A program made the position numbers and the translations under genes. Positions 54,573 through 63,792 of a stretch of DNA of 64,000 nucleotides are shown here, piece after piece (within the stretch, counting starts at the first letter, position 1; every line of letters begins with the position of its first letter). The stretch comes from Phenylobacterium sp. (GTDB taxonomy: Bacteria > Pseudomonadota > Alphaproteobacteria > Caulobacterales > Caulobacteraceae), in the NCBI RefSeq assembly GCF_030680185.1, contig NZ_JAUXVZ010000030.1:143133-207132 (forward strand), read 5' to 3'. The notes under the pieces are model-generated. The model was given only the letters and a program-made list of their open reading frames with translations. It had not been told where the DNA came from and ran no database searches.

Positions 54573-57500
54573 TCAACGCGTGAAGACGGAAAGCTTCGAA
54601 ACCGTCGTCGTGTCGAGGACGCCCGTGGCGGCCATGCCTTGATCGCGCTGGTAGGCCGCCACCGCAAGACGCAAGGCTGGCGAAGCCGCGCCATCCATGG
54701 GCCCTTGATAGTAGCCGAGGCGCGAAAGCGCCCTCTGCGCCGTTTGAACAGACGCCGGCGTGGCGCCCGTGGGCGCCGCGGCGCTGGCCGTGGCGGCGGG
54801 CGCCGTGGGCTTGAAGGCGCTGGCCGAGCGCTCCGCGACGGCCTGGGCGGCCGGCGACAGGGAATCCTTGATGCGTTCAGCGCTGGCGGCGGCGTCGTTG
54901 TCGCCCGCCTGGCCGGCGATCAGGAACCACTTATAGGCCTCGGCGGCGTTCTGGCTGACGCCGAAGCCCTCTTCGTAGAGGCGCCCGAGATTGTACTGGC
55001 TGTCCACCAGGCCGAGATCGGCGGCGCGACGGAACCACTGGGCCGCGGTGGTGGAGTTCTTGGGGCCGCCCTGGCCTTCGAAATAGTAGAGGGCGAGATT
55101 GTGCATGGCCTTGCGGTCGCCGCCCTGCGCGGCGCGCTCGGTCCAGCGGCGGGCCTCGGTCATATCCTTGGCCAGCCCCTCGCCGCCCTGCTCATAGAGC
55201 TTGGCCAGATAGAATTGGGCCGGCGCATAGCCGAGATTGGCCACACGCTTCAGGTCGTCCAGACCGCCCTCGGCGCCGGATTCCACATTGCCGACCGCCT
55301 CGGCATAGAGGGCGGGCAGATCCTCGCGGGTCTGGGCCGCCGCGCCTTCGGGATCGGTGAGGACCTCTGGCGCCAGGGCCGACGCCGCCCGGGGCGCGCC
55401 CGTCTCGGCCAGTTCGGTCTGCAGGCCATCGTCCCGAGCGGCCGAGACCGCATTGGCCACCCGCGTGGGCAGATCGCCAGAAGGGTCTGAGCCGATCAGC
55501 ATCATGCCGCCGGCCGCCATACCCAGGAAGGCCGCGCCGCCGGAGATCAGCAGGGCCGTCTGCAGGGTGGAGCCCGCGCGCTTCTTGGGGCGCACCGAGA
55601 AGGCGCTGAACATCGAGCCGCCCGCCTTGGGCTCGTCGGATGGCTTGATCTTGCCCTTCTTACGCCCCTTGGCCTCGGCTGCGGGCGCAGCGCGGGCCGC
55701 AGCGCGAGCCTGGGCGATCACTTCGCGCGTCGAGAGGGTCTGCCCCTCGCCAGGGCGCGGTCGGGCGGCAGGCTCCGGCTCGACGAACTCCGCCTCGTCC
55801 TCGAAGCCGAAATCAGCGTCGTCGAGCGCCGTGGCCTCGTGTGGTTCGGCCTCGAAGCTCTGGGCGATACTGCGGCGAGAGACGGGCGGCTCATGCTCGG
55901 GCGCGAAGGGATCGGCCGGCGCCTCGACGGCGATCACCGGCGGCGGCGCCGCGCGGGCTGGCGCAGGGGCCGGGGGATCAAAGCCATCGGCGGCTTCGAA
56001 GTCTTCAGCCGCCAGCGGCGGCCGCTCGGTCTCGGCGGAATAGGCGCCAGGGAAGCTCTCGGCAGACGCCGCGAAGGCCTGACGGGCGAAGGGCTCGGCC
56101 TCGTCCTCAGGCGCAGGATCGGGCTCGGCCGGGCCGAAACCGGCGAAGGGATCAAGATCGAACGGCGAAGCGACGGGCTTGGCCGCCTCGGGGGCGACGG
56201 CCACCGGCGGCGGCTCTGCGCTACGCGGCGGCGGAGCTTCGGCCAGACGCCGGTCGATGCGTTCACGGGCCTCTTCCAGCAGGCGGGCGGTGCGCTCTTC
56301 GCTCAGGCGAATGCGCTCGGAAAGTTCCTCCGTGGCCCGTTCCTGCCGGTGGCTGATCCGCTCGGTGACGCGGGCCACCTGATCGCCCACATCGTCGATG
56401 GCCTGGGCCGATCGGCGTTCCGAGGTGGCGATACGCTCGGCCAGACGCTCGGTGATCTTGCCGATCTCACCGCCCAGACGCTCCAGCGCCTCGGCGTGCA
56501 GGGTGTCGGAGCGGCCGAGGCGGGCCTCCATCGCCGTGGCGATCCGCGCGACCTCGCCGCCCACGGTCTGGATCGCCTGAGCGCTCGACTGCTCGGCGCC
56601 CTGCACCCGGCGGTTCAGATTGTCGGCCATGCTGAGCACTTCGCGGCCCATGGCCTCGATGGCCTGGGCCGAGCGCTGCTCGGCGGCGCGCACATGCTCG
56701 GTCATTTCGCCGAGCCGGCGCTCCATGCGGTCGAAGCGCCCATCGGCCGCGGCGTGCAGCTTCTGGGTCATCTCGACCCGGGCGGCTTCGACCCGTTCGG
56801 TCAGACGCGCGGCCATCTCTTCCAGGCGACGGTCGAAGCCCGGCCCCTCGCCGGCCTCCACCGAACCCATGCGCCCATCGAGGTGCGCGAAGGAGGCCCG
56901 CAGGCTCTCCAGGGCGTCGGCCGTGCGGGTCTCGGCCTCGCTGAGGCGCTGGGCGACGCGGCCCACCACCTCTTCGATCAGACCAGGGGACTCAGAACCC
57001 CCTTGAGCCTCCACCCGCTCCATGCGCGCCTCGATGGCGCCCAGGGCCTCGCGGGTGCGGGTCTCGCCCTCATATAGGTGATTGGCGACCTTGCCGACGG
57101 CGCCTTCCAGGGCGCGCAGGGCTTCGGCCGAACGCGGCCCGACGGCCTCGGCCTCCATGCGGCGCAGCCGTTCGGCGACGCGATGCTGCTCGGAGGCGAC
57201 CTCTTCCACCGCGCCTTCGAACCGGGCGGCCACGGCCACATGCTCGCGCTCGGCGGCCTCGATCCGGGCCAGGGCGGCGCGCACCGAATGTTCGACGCCC
57301 GAGACGGCCAGGCCCGTGCGGCTCTCGGAAACTTCCAGGCGCTCGCTGAGACGGTCGAGGGCCAGCGCGATGCGGCCCAGTTCGTCGGCCGGGTGTTCGG
57401 CCGCCTCGACCCGGGCGGGCGCATCTTCGGTCCGGCGGAGACTTTCAAAATAGGTGGGGAGCGGACGACGTGAGAGGTCAGCCTCGGAGACGGCGTCTTC

Positions 57501-57635
57501 CGGACCTTCATCATCAAGAATCATTCGATTGAGCCATTCGCCCAAGGTCATGCCCGACCGCCTGGCCAGGTCCTTTGCGACCTCCCTGGCTTTTGGATCG
57601 ATGCCCTTGACGCTCCATGGCGCCGCCGCCGTCAT
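54573..57635 (-). CDS. podJ: Polar localisation factor PodJ
   Basis: A 1020-residue polarity protein. The N-terminus carries the WSVKGIDPKAREVAKDLA motif of PodJ. A long coiled-coil-rich cytoplasmic region (about 60-450), an acidic and proline-rich segment (about 460-660), one membrane helix (about 688-711), three Sel1/TPR-like repeats (about 792-928) and a peptidoglycan-binding domain (about 960-1020) follow in order. PodJ recruits PleC and pilus assembly proteins to the flagellated pole, and proteolysis releases a short form. The ATG at 57635 has AGGAGA upstream, with a GAATC in the leader. Length is close to Caulobacter PodJ. Confidence 0.92.
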   Translation of the reverse strand: MTAAAPWSVKGIDPKAREVAKDLARRSGMTLGEWLNRMILDDEGPEDAVSEADLSRRPLPTYFESLRRTEDAPARVEAAEHPADELGRIALALDRLSERLEVSESRTGLAVSGVEHSVRAALARIEAAEREHVAVAARFEGAVEEVASEQHRVAERLRRMEAEAVGPRSAEALRALEGAVGKVANHLYEGETRTREALGAIEARMERVEAQGGSESPGLIEEVVGRVAQRLSEAETRTADALESLRASFAHLDGRMGSVEAGEGPGFDRRLEEMAARLTERVEAARVEMTQKLHAAADGRFDRMERRLGEMTEHVRAAEQRSAQAIEAMGREVLSMADNLNRRVQGAEQSSAQAIQTVGGEVARIATAMEARLGRSDTLHAEALERLGGEIGKITERLAERIATSERRSAQAIDDVGDQVARVTERISHRQERATEELSERIRLSEERTARLLEEARERIDRRLAEAPPPRSAEPPPVAVAPEAAKPVASPFDLDPFAGFGPAEPDPAPEDEAEPFARQAFAASAESFPGAYSAETERPPLAAEDFEAADGFDPPAPAPARAAPPPVIAVEAPADPFAPEHEPPVSRRSIAQSFEAEPHEATALDDADFGFEDEAEFVEPEPAARPRPGEGQTLSTREVIAQARAAARAAPAAEAKGRKKGKIKPSDEPKAGGSMFSAFSVRPKKRAGSTLQTALLISGGAAFLGMAAGGMMLIGSDPSGDLPTRVANAVSAARDDGLQTELAETGAPRAASALAPEVLTDPEGAAAQTREDLPALYAEAVGNVESGAEGGLDDLKRVANLGYAPAQFYLAKLYEQGGEGLAKDMTEARRWTERAAQGGDRKAMHNLALYYFEGQGGPKNSTTAAQWFRRAADLGLVDSQYNLGRLYEEGFGVSQNAAEAYKWFLIAGQAGDNDAAASAERIKDSLSPAAQAVAERSASAFKPTAPAATASAAAPTGATPASVQTAQRALSRLGYYQGPMDGAASPALRLAVAAYQRDQGMAATGVLDTTTVSKLSVFTR

Positions 57636-57637
57636 TC

Positions 57638-57642
57638 GAATC
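57638..57642. promoter_or_regulatory. CcrM site in the podJ leader
   Basis: A single GAATC lies 3 bases upstream of the podJ start codon. podJ is a known GcrA/CcrM target in Caulobacter. Confidence 0.55.
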
Positions 57643-57699
57643 GATCTCCTACCCAGGTTCGACGCTAGCCACCGAACCTTGGGGTGTAAACGCAGGGTT

Positions 57700-57717
57700 A
57701 ACGCTAGATATAGCGTT
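57700..57717. promoter_or_regulatory. Palindromic operator-like element upstream of podJ
   Basis: Perfect 7-base arms AACGCTA and TAGCGTT flank the loop GATA. It overlaps a TTAAC at 57698-57702 and lies 65 bases before the podJ start. The regulator that binds is not identifiable from sequence. Confidence 0.5.
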
Positions 57718-57786
57718 GGGGACGATCACCTGTGGACGACCGGCAAAAGTCTGCAACCCCTGACCCGCCAACAGCCTGCGGCAGGG

Positions 57787-57802
57787 TTAATGCTTCGTTA
57801 AC
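57787..57802. promoter_or_regulatory. CtrA box between podJ and the small membrane protein gene
   Basis: TTAA-N7-TTAAC is matched exactly (TTAA at 57787-57790, TTAAC at 57798-57802). It lies about 150 bases upstream of podJ and 45 bases before the plus-strand gene, so either could be its target. Confidence 0.75.
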
Positions 57803-57846
57803 GGCCGGATTTGCCCTTGGTCGGCGGCTGCGCTACGGCGTCGCAG

Positions 57847-58059
57847 ATGGAGCTGTCCTTCACCCTCGCCGCCGGCGCCGCCCTGCTGGCCCTGACCCTT
57901 TTCGCCGGGTGGAAGGGCGCGCGGCCGCCGGACCTGCGCCGCGGTCCGCGGCTCATTCCCTATCGCTTCGTGATGCTGCTGGGGGCGGCGGGCCTGATCG
58001 TCATCCTGGTCCATCTGGTGAACCTGATGGGCGTCTCAACCGGCCCCGACCGGTTCTAG
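57847..58059 (+). CDS. Small two-helix membrane protein
   Basis: A 70-residue protein with two hydrophobic segments (about 3-21 and 38-60) joined by a basic loop GARPPDLRRGPRLIPYR. I do not recognise a named family. The ATG at 57847 is preferred over the upstream TTG, as it begins just before the first helix. A CtrA box lies 45 bases upstream. It overlaps the stop of the convergent MprF-like gene by four bases. Confidence 0.65.
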   Translation: MELSFTLAAGAALLALTLFAGWKGARPPDLRRGPRLIPYRFVMLLGAAGLIVILVHLVNLMGVSTGPDRF

Positions 58060-59735
58060 GCCGCAGCGTCGACGGGCTCTCCGGGTCGGGCTTCGGACTT
58101 GCGGGGACGCTTGGCCAGACCCGCCATGCCGCCAGAGGACAGCAGGCCCGCATCGGCCAGCAGCAGCGGGATCGCCCACTTGTGCGGCGCGGCCAGATAG
58201 CGCGGCTGCCAGAGGGGGTCGTACTTGTCCTTGTACCGCCGCACCCCCTGGAAATTGTAGATCTCCTCCCCCCGCTCGAAGAGCAGCCGGCCAACCCGCG
58301 ACATGATCGGGGCGAAGGGGCGGTCCTCGAGCCCGGCCAGGGGCGCCATGCCGAACTCGAAGGCCTGGTAGCCCTGCGCCCGGCCCCAGGCGATCAGCTC
58401 GATGAACAGATAGTCCATGATGTTCTTCGGCGCGGCGTCCGAATAGCGCATCAGGTCCATCGAGAAGGCCGAGCGTGAGCTGGTGGTCCAGAGGGTGGCG
58501 AAGGCGACGATCCGCCCGTACTGCCGCACGATGGCGATGGGGAATTCCGCAACATAGGCCCGGGTGAAGCCCCCCATGGTGAAGCTCTTTTCCCCGCCGG
58601 CATGGGCGTCGAGCCACTGGTCCGAGATCACCTGCAGCTCGTCGAGCACCGGGGGCACGTCGGCCGGGGCCAGGACCTCGAAGGTCGCGCCCTCTTCCCC
58701 GGCCTTGCGCCAGGCCCGGCGCAGATTGCCCCGCTTGCGCCCCTCGACCGAGAAGGTCTCCAGGGGCACCACGGCCGCCTCGCCGATCTTCTGCAGGGAG
58801 AAGCCGAGCTCGACCACCTCGGGCAGATCATCGGCGCCCAGGGCGTAGACGCCCGGCCTCGCGGCATGGGCGTCGGCCATCTCGCGGAAGCGCCAGAACA
58901 GCTCCAGCCGCTCGTCCCGGCGGCCGACCGGGGCGCCCAGCGCGATCCAGGAGCGGCCCCGCACCCCGAACATCAGGAACGACTGCCCGCTCTGGGAGAA
59001 GATGAACCGCTTGTCGCCCAGCAGGGCCAGATTCGAGCTGGGCTCCACCGCCTGGGCCGAGGCCAGGATGGCGCGGACCTGCTGGAAGTCCTGATCATCC
59101 GGCGTGACCACCCGCGGCGTCGCGGCCGAGGCGAACAGTCGCCAGAGCCCGAAGGCGATCAGGGCCAGGGCCGCGCCGACCCAGGCCCGGATCGCGCGCG
59201 CGGCGTCGTCCTCGACCATGACGCTGATCCAGCTGCGGTGCCCATAGTCGGCGTTCTGGAAGGACCAGAGGCCGAGCAGGCCCGCCCCGACCACCAGGGC
59301 CGCGGCCGAGACCAGCCAGCCTGGGGTGATCTCCATCCGCGACAGCCGCGCCTCGCGCATGAAGGCCGCCCGGAATGGGGCCAGGACCAGCATCAGGGCG
59401 GCGAGCCAGGCTGTCTCTTCCCAGACAATGCCCTTCAACAGGGTCAGCGGCAGGGCGACGCCCAGCACCACCATGGTTGCGATCCAGGCCGCGTCGAGCC
59501 TGGCGCGCAAGCCAAAGGCCAGAAAGATCAACACCAGGCCCAGCACGCTGGACAGGAAGTGGCTGGCTTCGATCAGGGGCGCCGGCGCAAGCTCGGTGAG
59601 CAGCAGGAAGCGATTGGGCACCGACGGCGTGGCCGCCGAAACGACCAGCATGACGCCGGCCGCCAGGGTGAGCACGGCGCCGGTCAGCGGGGCTGCGGAC
59701 AGGCCGGCGGGCCGCAGTTCGCGCAAGATCCTCAT
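58056..59735 (-). CDS. MprF-type phosphatidylglycerol lysyltransferase-like protein
   Basis: A 559-residue protein. The N-terminal third has about six membrane helices, and the C-terminal half is a DUF2156 GNAT-type synthetase domain with GDKRFIFSQSGQSFLMFGV, KRGNLRRAWRKA and YLFIELIAWGRAQGYQAFEFGMAPLAG. MprF enzymes move lysine or alanine from tRNA to phosphatidylglycerol. The shortened membrane part (the full flippase has around fourteen helices) suggests the synthase without a full flippase. The substrate is unproven. Confidence 0.85.
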   Translation of the reverse strand: MRILRELRPAGLSAAPLTGAVLTLAAGVMLVVSAATPSVPNRFLLLTELAPAPLIEASHFLSSVLGLVLIFLAFGLRARLDAAWIATMVVLGVALPLTLLKGIVWEETAWLAALMLVLAPFRAAFMREARLSRMEITPGWLVSAAALVVGAGLLGLWSFQNADYGHRSWISVMVEDDAARAIRAWVGAALALIAFGLWRLFASAATPRVVTPDDQDFQQVRAILASAQAVEPSSNLALLGDKRFIFSQSGQSFLMFGVRGRSWIALGAPVGRRDERLELFWRFREMADAHAARPGVYALGADDLPEVVELGFSLQKIGEAAVVPLETFSVEGRKRGNLRRAWRKAGEEGATFEVLAPADVPPVLDELQVISDQWLDAHAGGEKSFTMGGFTRAYVAEFPIAIVRQYGRIVAFATLWTTSSRSAFSMDLMRYSDAAPKNIMDYLFIELIAWGRAQGYQAFEFGMAPLAGLEDRPFAPIMSRVGRLLFERGEEIYNFQGVRRYKDKYDPLWQPRYLAAPHKWAIPLLLADAGLLSSGGMAGLAKRPRKSEARPGEPVDAAA

Positions 59736-59896
59736 GGGATGGAGCGTCCTGATGGCGAGTTAGAGAGTATATAGACCGGATTCGGCGCCAAGGGGTCCGG
59801 CCTCGCGTCAAACAACTGTTCGCAAGGCGGCTTGCCCTGGGGCCGCCCGGCGCTAATGTGGCGCGCAAAATCTGCTTGCAGCATTGGGAGACCGCC

Positions 59897-61120
59897 ATGG
59901 CCGACTTCGGCGCCGGAGAGCTCGACACCTTCAGGTCGGATGTCCGCTCGTGGCTGGAGGCCAACTATCCCGCTGAGCTCCGCGATCCGGCCGCCAAGGT
60001 CGATCCCGAGGCCATGTGGGGCGGGCGCGCCTTCCAGGACTCCGACGACCTGCAGATCGCCTGGATGCGCAAGATGGGCGAAAAGGGCTGGACCGCGCCC
60101 ACCTGGCCTGCCGAATACGGCGGCGGCGGCCTCACCCCCGCCCAGGCCCGCGTGCTGGACCAGGAGCTGAACGCCGGCCGCTATCGCACCCCGCTGGCCT
60201 CGTTCGGCGTCTGGATGCTGGGCCCGGTGCTGCTGGAATACGCCAATGACGAGCAGAAGCGCGAGCATCTGCCCAAGATCATCAAGGGCGAGATTCGCTG
60301 GTGCCAGGGCTATTCCGAGCCGGGCGCGGGCTCCGACCTCGCCTCGCTGCAGACCCGTTGCGAAGACAAGGGCGACCACTGGCTGATCAATGGCCAGAAG
60401 ATCTGGACCTCCTACGCCGACAAGGCCGACTGGTGCTTCTGCCTGGTGCGCACCGACACCTCGAAGAAGCATGAGGGCGTGTCCTTCGTGCTGATCGACA
60501 TGCGCTCGCCCGGCGTCGAGACCCGCCCCATCCAGCTGATCTCCGGCGAGAGCCCGTTCTGCGAGACCTTCTTCACCGACGTGAAGATCCCCAAGGGCAA
60601 CCTGGTGGGCAAGGTCAATGGCGGCTGGGAGATCGCCAAACGCCTCCTGCAGTATGAGCGCCAGAACATCTCCGGCGGCTTTGGCGGCGGCGGCGGGGCT
60701 GGCGGCGCCAGCGGCGACCTGGCCCAGGTGGCCAAGGGCTATTGCGGCGTGGACGCTCACGGCGTGCTGGCCGACACAGACCTGCGCACCCGCATCACCC
60801 AGAACAAGATGAACATGCAGTGCCTGGGCCTGACCATCGGCCGCACGGCGGCTGAGGCCAAGGCCAGCAATGGCCCCAGCGCCGCGGTCTCGATCATCAA
60901 ATACGCCGCGGCGACCTTCGCCCAGGAGCGGTCCGAGCTGATGATCGAGGCCATGGGCCACCAGGGCCTCGGCTGGCAGGGCGACGACTACAAGCCCGGT
61001 GAAATCCTTGCGACCCGCGGCTGGCTGCGTTCGAAGGGCAATTCCATCGAGGGCGGCACGAGCGAAGTGAACCTGAACGTCATCTCCAAGCGCGTGCTGG
61101 GGCTGCCCGACCCCAAATAG
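59897..61120 (+). CDS. Acyl-CoA dehydrogenase, paralogue 1 of tandem array
   Basis: A 407-residue FAD enzyme of the acyl-CoA dehydrogenase family that starts MADFGAGELDTFR. FAD and substrate motifs are CQGYSEPGAGSDLASLQ and the C-terminal IEGGTSEVNLN, with E385 at the position of the usual catalytic base. A G-rich insert GGFGGGGGAGGASG lies near residue 260. The ATG at 59897 has GGGA upstream. Its real substrate (steroid side chain, branched or short-chain acyl-CoA) cannot be told from sequence. Confidence 0.9.
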   Translation: MADFGAGELDTFRSDVRSWLEANYPAELRDPAAKVDPEAMWGGRAFQDSDDLQIAWMRKMGEKGWTAPTWPAEYGGGGLTPAQARVLDQELNAGRYRTPLASFGVWMLGPVLLEYANDEQKREHLPKIIKGEIRWCQGYSEPGAGSDLASLQTRCEDKGDHWLINGQKIWTSYADKADWCFCLVRTDTSKKHEGVSFVLIDMRSPGVETRPIQLISGESPFCETFFTDVKIPKGNLVGKVNGGWEIAKRLLQYERQNISGGFGGGGGAGGASGDLAQVAKGYCGVDAHGVLADTDLRTRITQNKMNMQCLGLTIGRTAAEAKASNGPSAAVSIIKYAAATFAQERSELMIEAMGHQGLGWQGDDYKPGEILATRGWLRSKGNSIEGGTSEVNLNVISKRVLGLPDPK

Positions 61121-61196
61121 GGATCGAGCAGAGCCTGTGGCCGCATTTTCGGCCGTCGGGCGTCCAGACGGGCATTATTTGTAAAGGCGGATTTCC

Positions 61197-62405
61197 ATGG
61201 CCGATTTTGGCGGCGATCTCGACACCTTCCGCAGTGAGGCCAAGGCCTGGCTCGAAGCGAACTTTCCCAAGGCCCTGAAGGGCGATGCGGCGGCCCAGAC
61301 GGCGGCGGCCGGCGGCGGCAAGGAGTCCCCCGAGGCTCGACAGTGGCGCGAAGCCATGGGCGCCAAGGGATGGGGCGTGCCCACCTGGCCGGCCGAGTAC
61401 GGCGGCGGCGGTCTGTCGCGCCAGCAGGCCCGGGTGCTGGCCGAGGAGATGGCCGCCATCGGCGCGCGCAATCCCATCGGCGGCATGGGCGTCATGATGT
61501 TCGGCCCCACCCTGATCGAATACGGGTCCGAGGAGCTCAAGCGCCAGCATCTGCCCGGTATCGTCACTGGCTCTGTCCGCTGGTGCCAGGGCTATTCCGA
61601 GCCGGGCTCCGGCTCCGACCTCGCCTCGCTGCAGACCCGCGCCGAGGACAAGGGCGATCACTACCTGGTCAACGGTTCAAAGATCTGGACGTCGGGCGCC
61701 AACACCGCCGACTGGTGCTTCTGCCTGGTGCGCACCGACACCAGCAAGAAGCATGAGGGCATCAGCTTCCTGCTGATCGACATGACCTCGCCAGGCGTCG
61801 AGGTTCGGCCGATCCTGCTGATCAACGGCACCTCGCCGTTCTGCGAAACCTTCTTCACTGACGTGACCGTCCCGAAGAACCAGCTGTTCGGCCCGCTGAA
61901 CGGCGGCTGGACCGTCGCCAAGCGGTTGCTGCAATTCGAGCGCGACAACATCTCGGCCGGCCTCGGCGGCGGCTCGATCGGCGCGCCGGTCACGGCCCTG
62001 ACCGTGAAGCAGGCGGCCAAGGATTATGTCGGCCTGAGCGATGACGGCCGACTGGCCGACAGCGACTTCCGCCGCCGGGTGACCGAGCACCTGATGGAGG
62101 TCCAGGCTTTCCAGCAGACCGTGCGCCGCGCCGCCGACGAGGCGAAGGCCGGCAATGGTCCGTCGGCCGCGACCTCGATCATGAAGTACGCCGGCGCCAA
62201 GGTGGCGATGGACCGCAACGAACTGATCGTCGAAGCGCTCGGCTCGGCTGGCCTCGGCTGGACTGGCGAGGGCTACGCGGCTCCCGAACTGGCGGCCGTG
62301 CGCACATGGCTGCGATCCAAGGGCAACTCGATCGAAGGCGGCACTTCGGAGATCAACCTAAACGTCGTCTCCAAGCGTGTGCTTGGCCTGCCTGACCCCA
62401 AGTGA
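61197..62405 (+). CDS. Acyl-CoA dehydrogenase, paralogue 2 of tandem array
   Basis: A 402-residue close paralogue of gene 1, with the same MADFGG-DLDTFR opening, CQGYSEPGSGSDLASLQ and the ending IEGGTSEINLNVVSKRVLGLPDPK. The putative base is E380. It starts 76 bases after gene 1. It may form a homomer or a heteromer with a neighbour. Confidence 0.9.
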   Translation: MADFGGDLDTFRSEAKAWLEANFPKALKGDAAAQTAAAGGGKESPEARQWREAMGAKGWGVPTWPAEYGGGGLSRQQARVLAEEMAAIGARNPIGGMGVMMFGPTLIEYGSEELKRQHLPGIVTGSVRWCQGYSEPGSGSDLASLQTRAEDKGDHYLVNGSKIWTSGANTADWCFCLVRTDTSKKHEGISFLLIDMTSPGVEVRPILLINGTSPFCETFFTDVTVPKNQLFGPLNGGWTVAKRLLQFERDNISAGLGGGSIGAPVTALTVKQAAKDYVGLSDDGRLADSDFRRRVTEHLMEVQAFQQTVRRAADEAKAGNGPSAATSIMKYAGAKVAMDRNELIVEALGSAGLGWTGEGYAAPELAAVRTWLRSKGNSIEGGTSEINLNVVSKRVLGLPDPK

Positions 62406-62412
62406 TTTTTCA

Positions 62413-62434
62413 CCCCCTCCCGGTGGAGAGGGGG
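62413..62434. other. Hairpin between paralogues 2 and 3
   Basis: A 7-base stem (CCCCCTC at 62413-62419 with GAGGGGG at 62428-62434) with an 8-base loop, 7 bases after the stop of paralogue 2. It could partly terminate transcription or be one copy of a GC-rich intergenic repeat. Confidence 0.4.
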
Positions 62435-62481
62435 ACATGCTACAATATTACTAACATAATGAATAATTAGGGAGATTTTTC

Positions 62482-63693
62482 ATGGCTGATTTTGGCGGCG
62501 CAGATTTGGAAGGCTTCCGCACCCAGGCTCGGGAGTGGCTTGAGGCGAATTTCCCCAAGTCCCTGGGCAAGGATGTCGAGGCACAGCAAACGGCTTTGAT
62601 GAGCCCTGAAAAGCCCGCTGGCGACCTGGCGCTCTGGAAAGAGCGCATGGGCGCCAAGGGGTGGGGCACCCCGACCTGGCCGGCGGCCTATGGCGGCGGC
62701 GGTCTTTCCCCCGCCGAAGCCCGCGTCCTGGCCCAGGAAATGGCCGCCGTCGGCGCGGTGAACCCGATCGGCGGCATGGGCGTCGGCATGTTCGGCCCGA
62801 CCTTGCTGGAGTACGGCACCGAAGAACAAAAGAAGAAGTATATCCCCGACATCGTCACTGGTAAGATCCGGTGGTGCCAAGGTTTCAGCGAGCCGGGCGC
62901 GGGTTCCGACTTGGCTTCGCTGTCGACCAAGGCAGAAGACAAGGGCGACTACTGGCTCGTTAACGGCTCGAAGATCTGGACAAGCGGCGGCCAATACGCC
63001 GACATGATCTTCTGCCTGGTCCGCACCGACTTCACCAAGAAGCATGAAGGCATCTCTTTTGTTGTCTTCGAGATGCATCAGCCTGGCGTCGAAGTGCGGC
63101 CGATCAAGCTGATCGCCGGCAATTCGCCCTTCTGCGAGACCTTCTTCACCGACGTAAAGGTGCCGAAGGAAAACCTGGTCGGCCCGCTGAACGGCGGCTG
63201 GACCGTGGCCAAGCGCCTGCTGCAGCATGAGCGCTCGGGCATGAACGGCAGCCGCGGCGCCACCGCCGCCCGCCCTGACGCCCTGGGCGTCGTCGCCAAG
63301 AAATATGTGGGCGCCGACGAGCAAGGCCGGCTGGCGGACAGCGACCTGCGCACCCGCATCGTAATGAACGAGATCGACCAGCGCGCCCTGCAGCAGACGG
63401 TTCGCCGCGCGGCGCTGGAAGCCAAGGGCAATTCGGGCCCGTCGGCGGCGACCTCGATCATGAAGAACGCCAACATGAAGGTCGCGCAGGACCGCGCCGA
63501 GCTGACCCTCGAATTCATGGGCCACCAGGGCCTGGGCTGGGACGGCGCCGAATTCACCGAGGAAGAGCGCACCGCGGTCCGCTCCTGGCTCTCGGGCAAG
63601 GCAGGCTCGATCTATGGCGGCTCGAACGAAGTACAGAACAACATCATCTCGAAGCGGATCCTGGGACTCCCAGACCTGACCCAGAGCCACTAG
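62482..63693 (+). CDS. Acyl-CoA dehydrogenase, paralogue 3 of tandem array
   Basis: A 403-residue acyl-CoA dehydrogenase with the CQGFSEPGAGSDLASLS motif. Its C-terminal motif reads IYGGSNEVQNN, with Y378 where paralogues 1 and 2 have the glutamate. It begins after an A/T-rich leader (62435-62480), which contrasts with the surrounding GC-rich DNA, and its codons are slightly less GC-biased. Confidence 0.9.
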   Translation: MADFGGADLEGFRTQAREWLEANFPKSLGKDVEAQQTALMSPEKPAGDLALWKERMGAKGWGTPTWPAAYGGGGLSPAEARVLAQEMAAVGAVNPIGGMGVGMFGPTLLEYGTEEQKKKYIPDIVTGKIRWCQGFSEPGAGSDLASLSTKAEDKGDYWLVNGSKIWTSGGQYADMIFCLVRTDFTKKHEGISFVVFEMHQPGVEVRPIKLIAGNSPFCETFFTDVKVPKENLVGPLNGGWTVAKRLLQHERSGMNGSRGATAARPDALGVVAKKYVGADEQGRLADSDLRTRIVMNEIDQRALQQTVRRAALEAKGNSGPSAATSIMKNANMKVAQDRAELTLEFMGHQGLGWDGAEFTEEERTAVRSWLSGKAGSIYGGSNEVQNNIISKRILGLPDLTQSH

Positions 63694-63792
63694 AGTGACG
63701 CCAACACTCGGTCGCGCGAGCCAATTAGGCTGCGCGGCCGGGGATGTGCATAACGACTTTCAGACGACCTGATTTTTAAGGAGACGATTTAA

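Noticed and set aside
54327..57077. Long plus-strand frames opposite podJ and the TauE gene (387 and 412 residues)
   Set aside because: They lie within well-supported genes and show no domain motif; long open frames on the wrong strand are common at this GC content.
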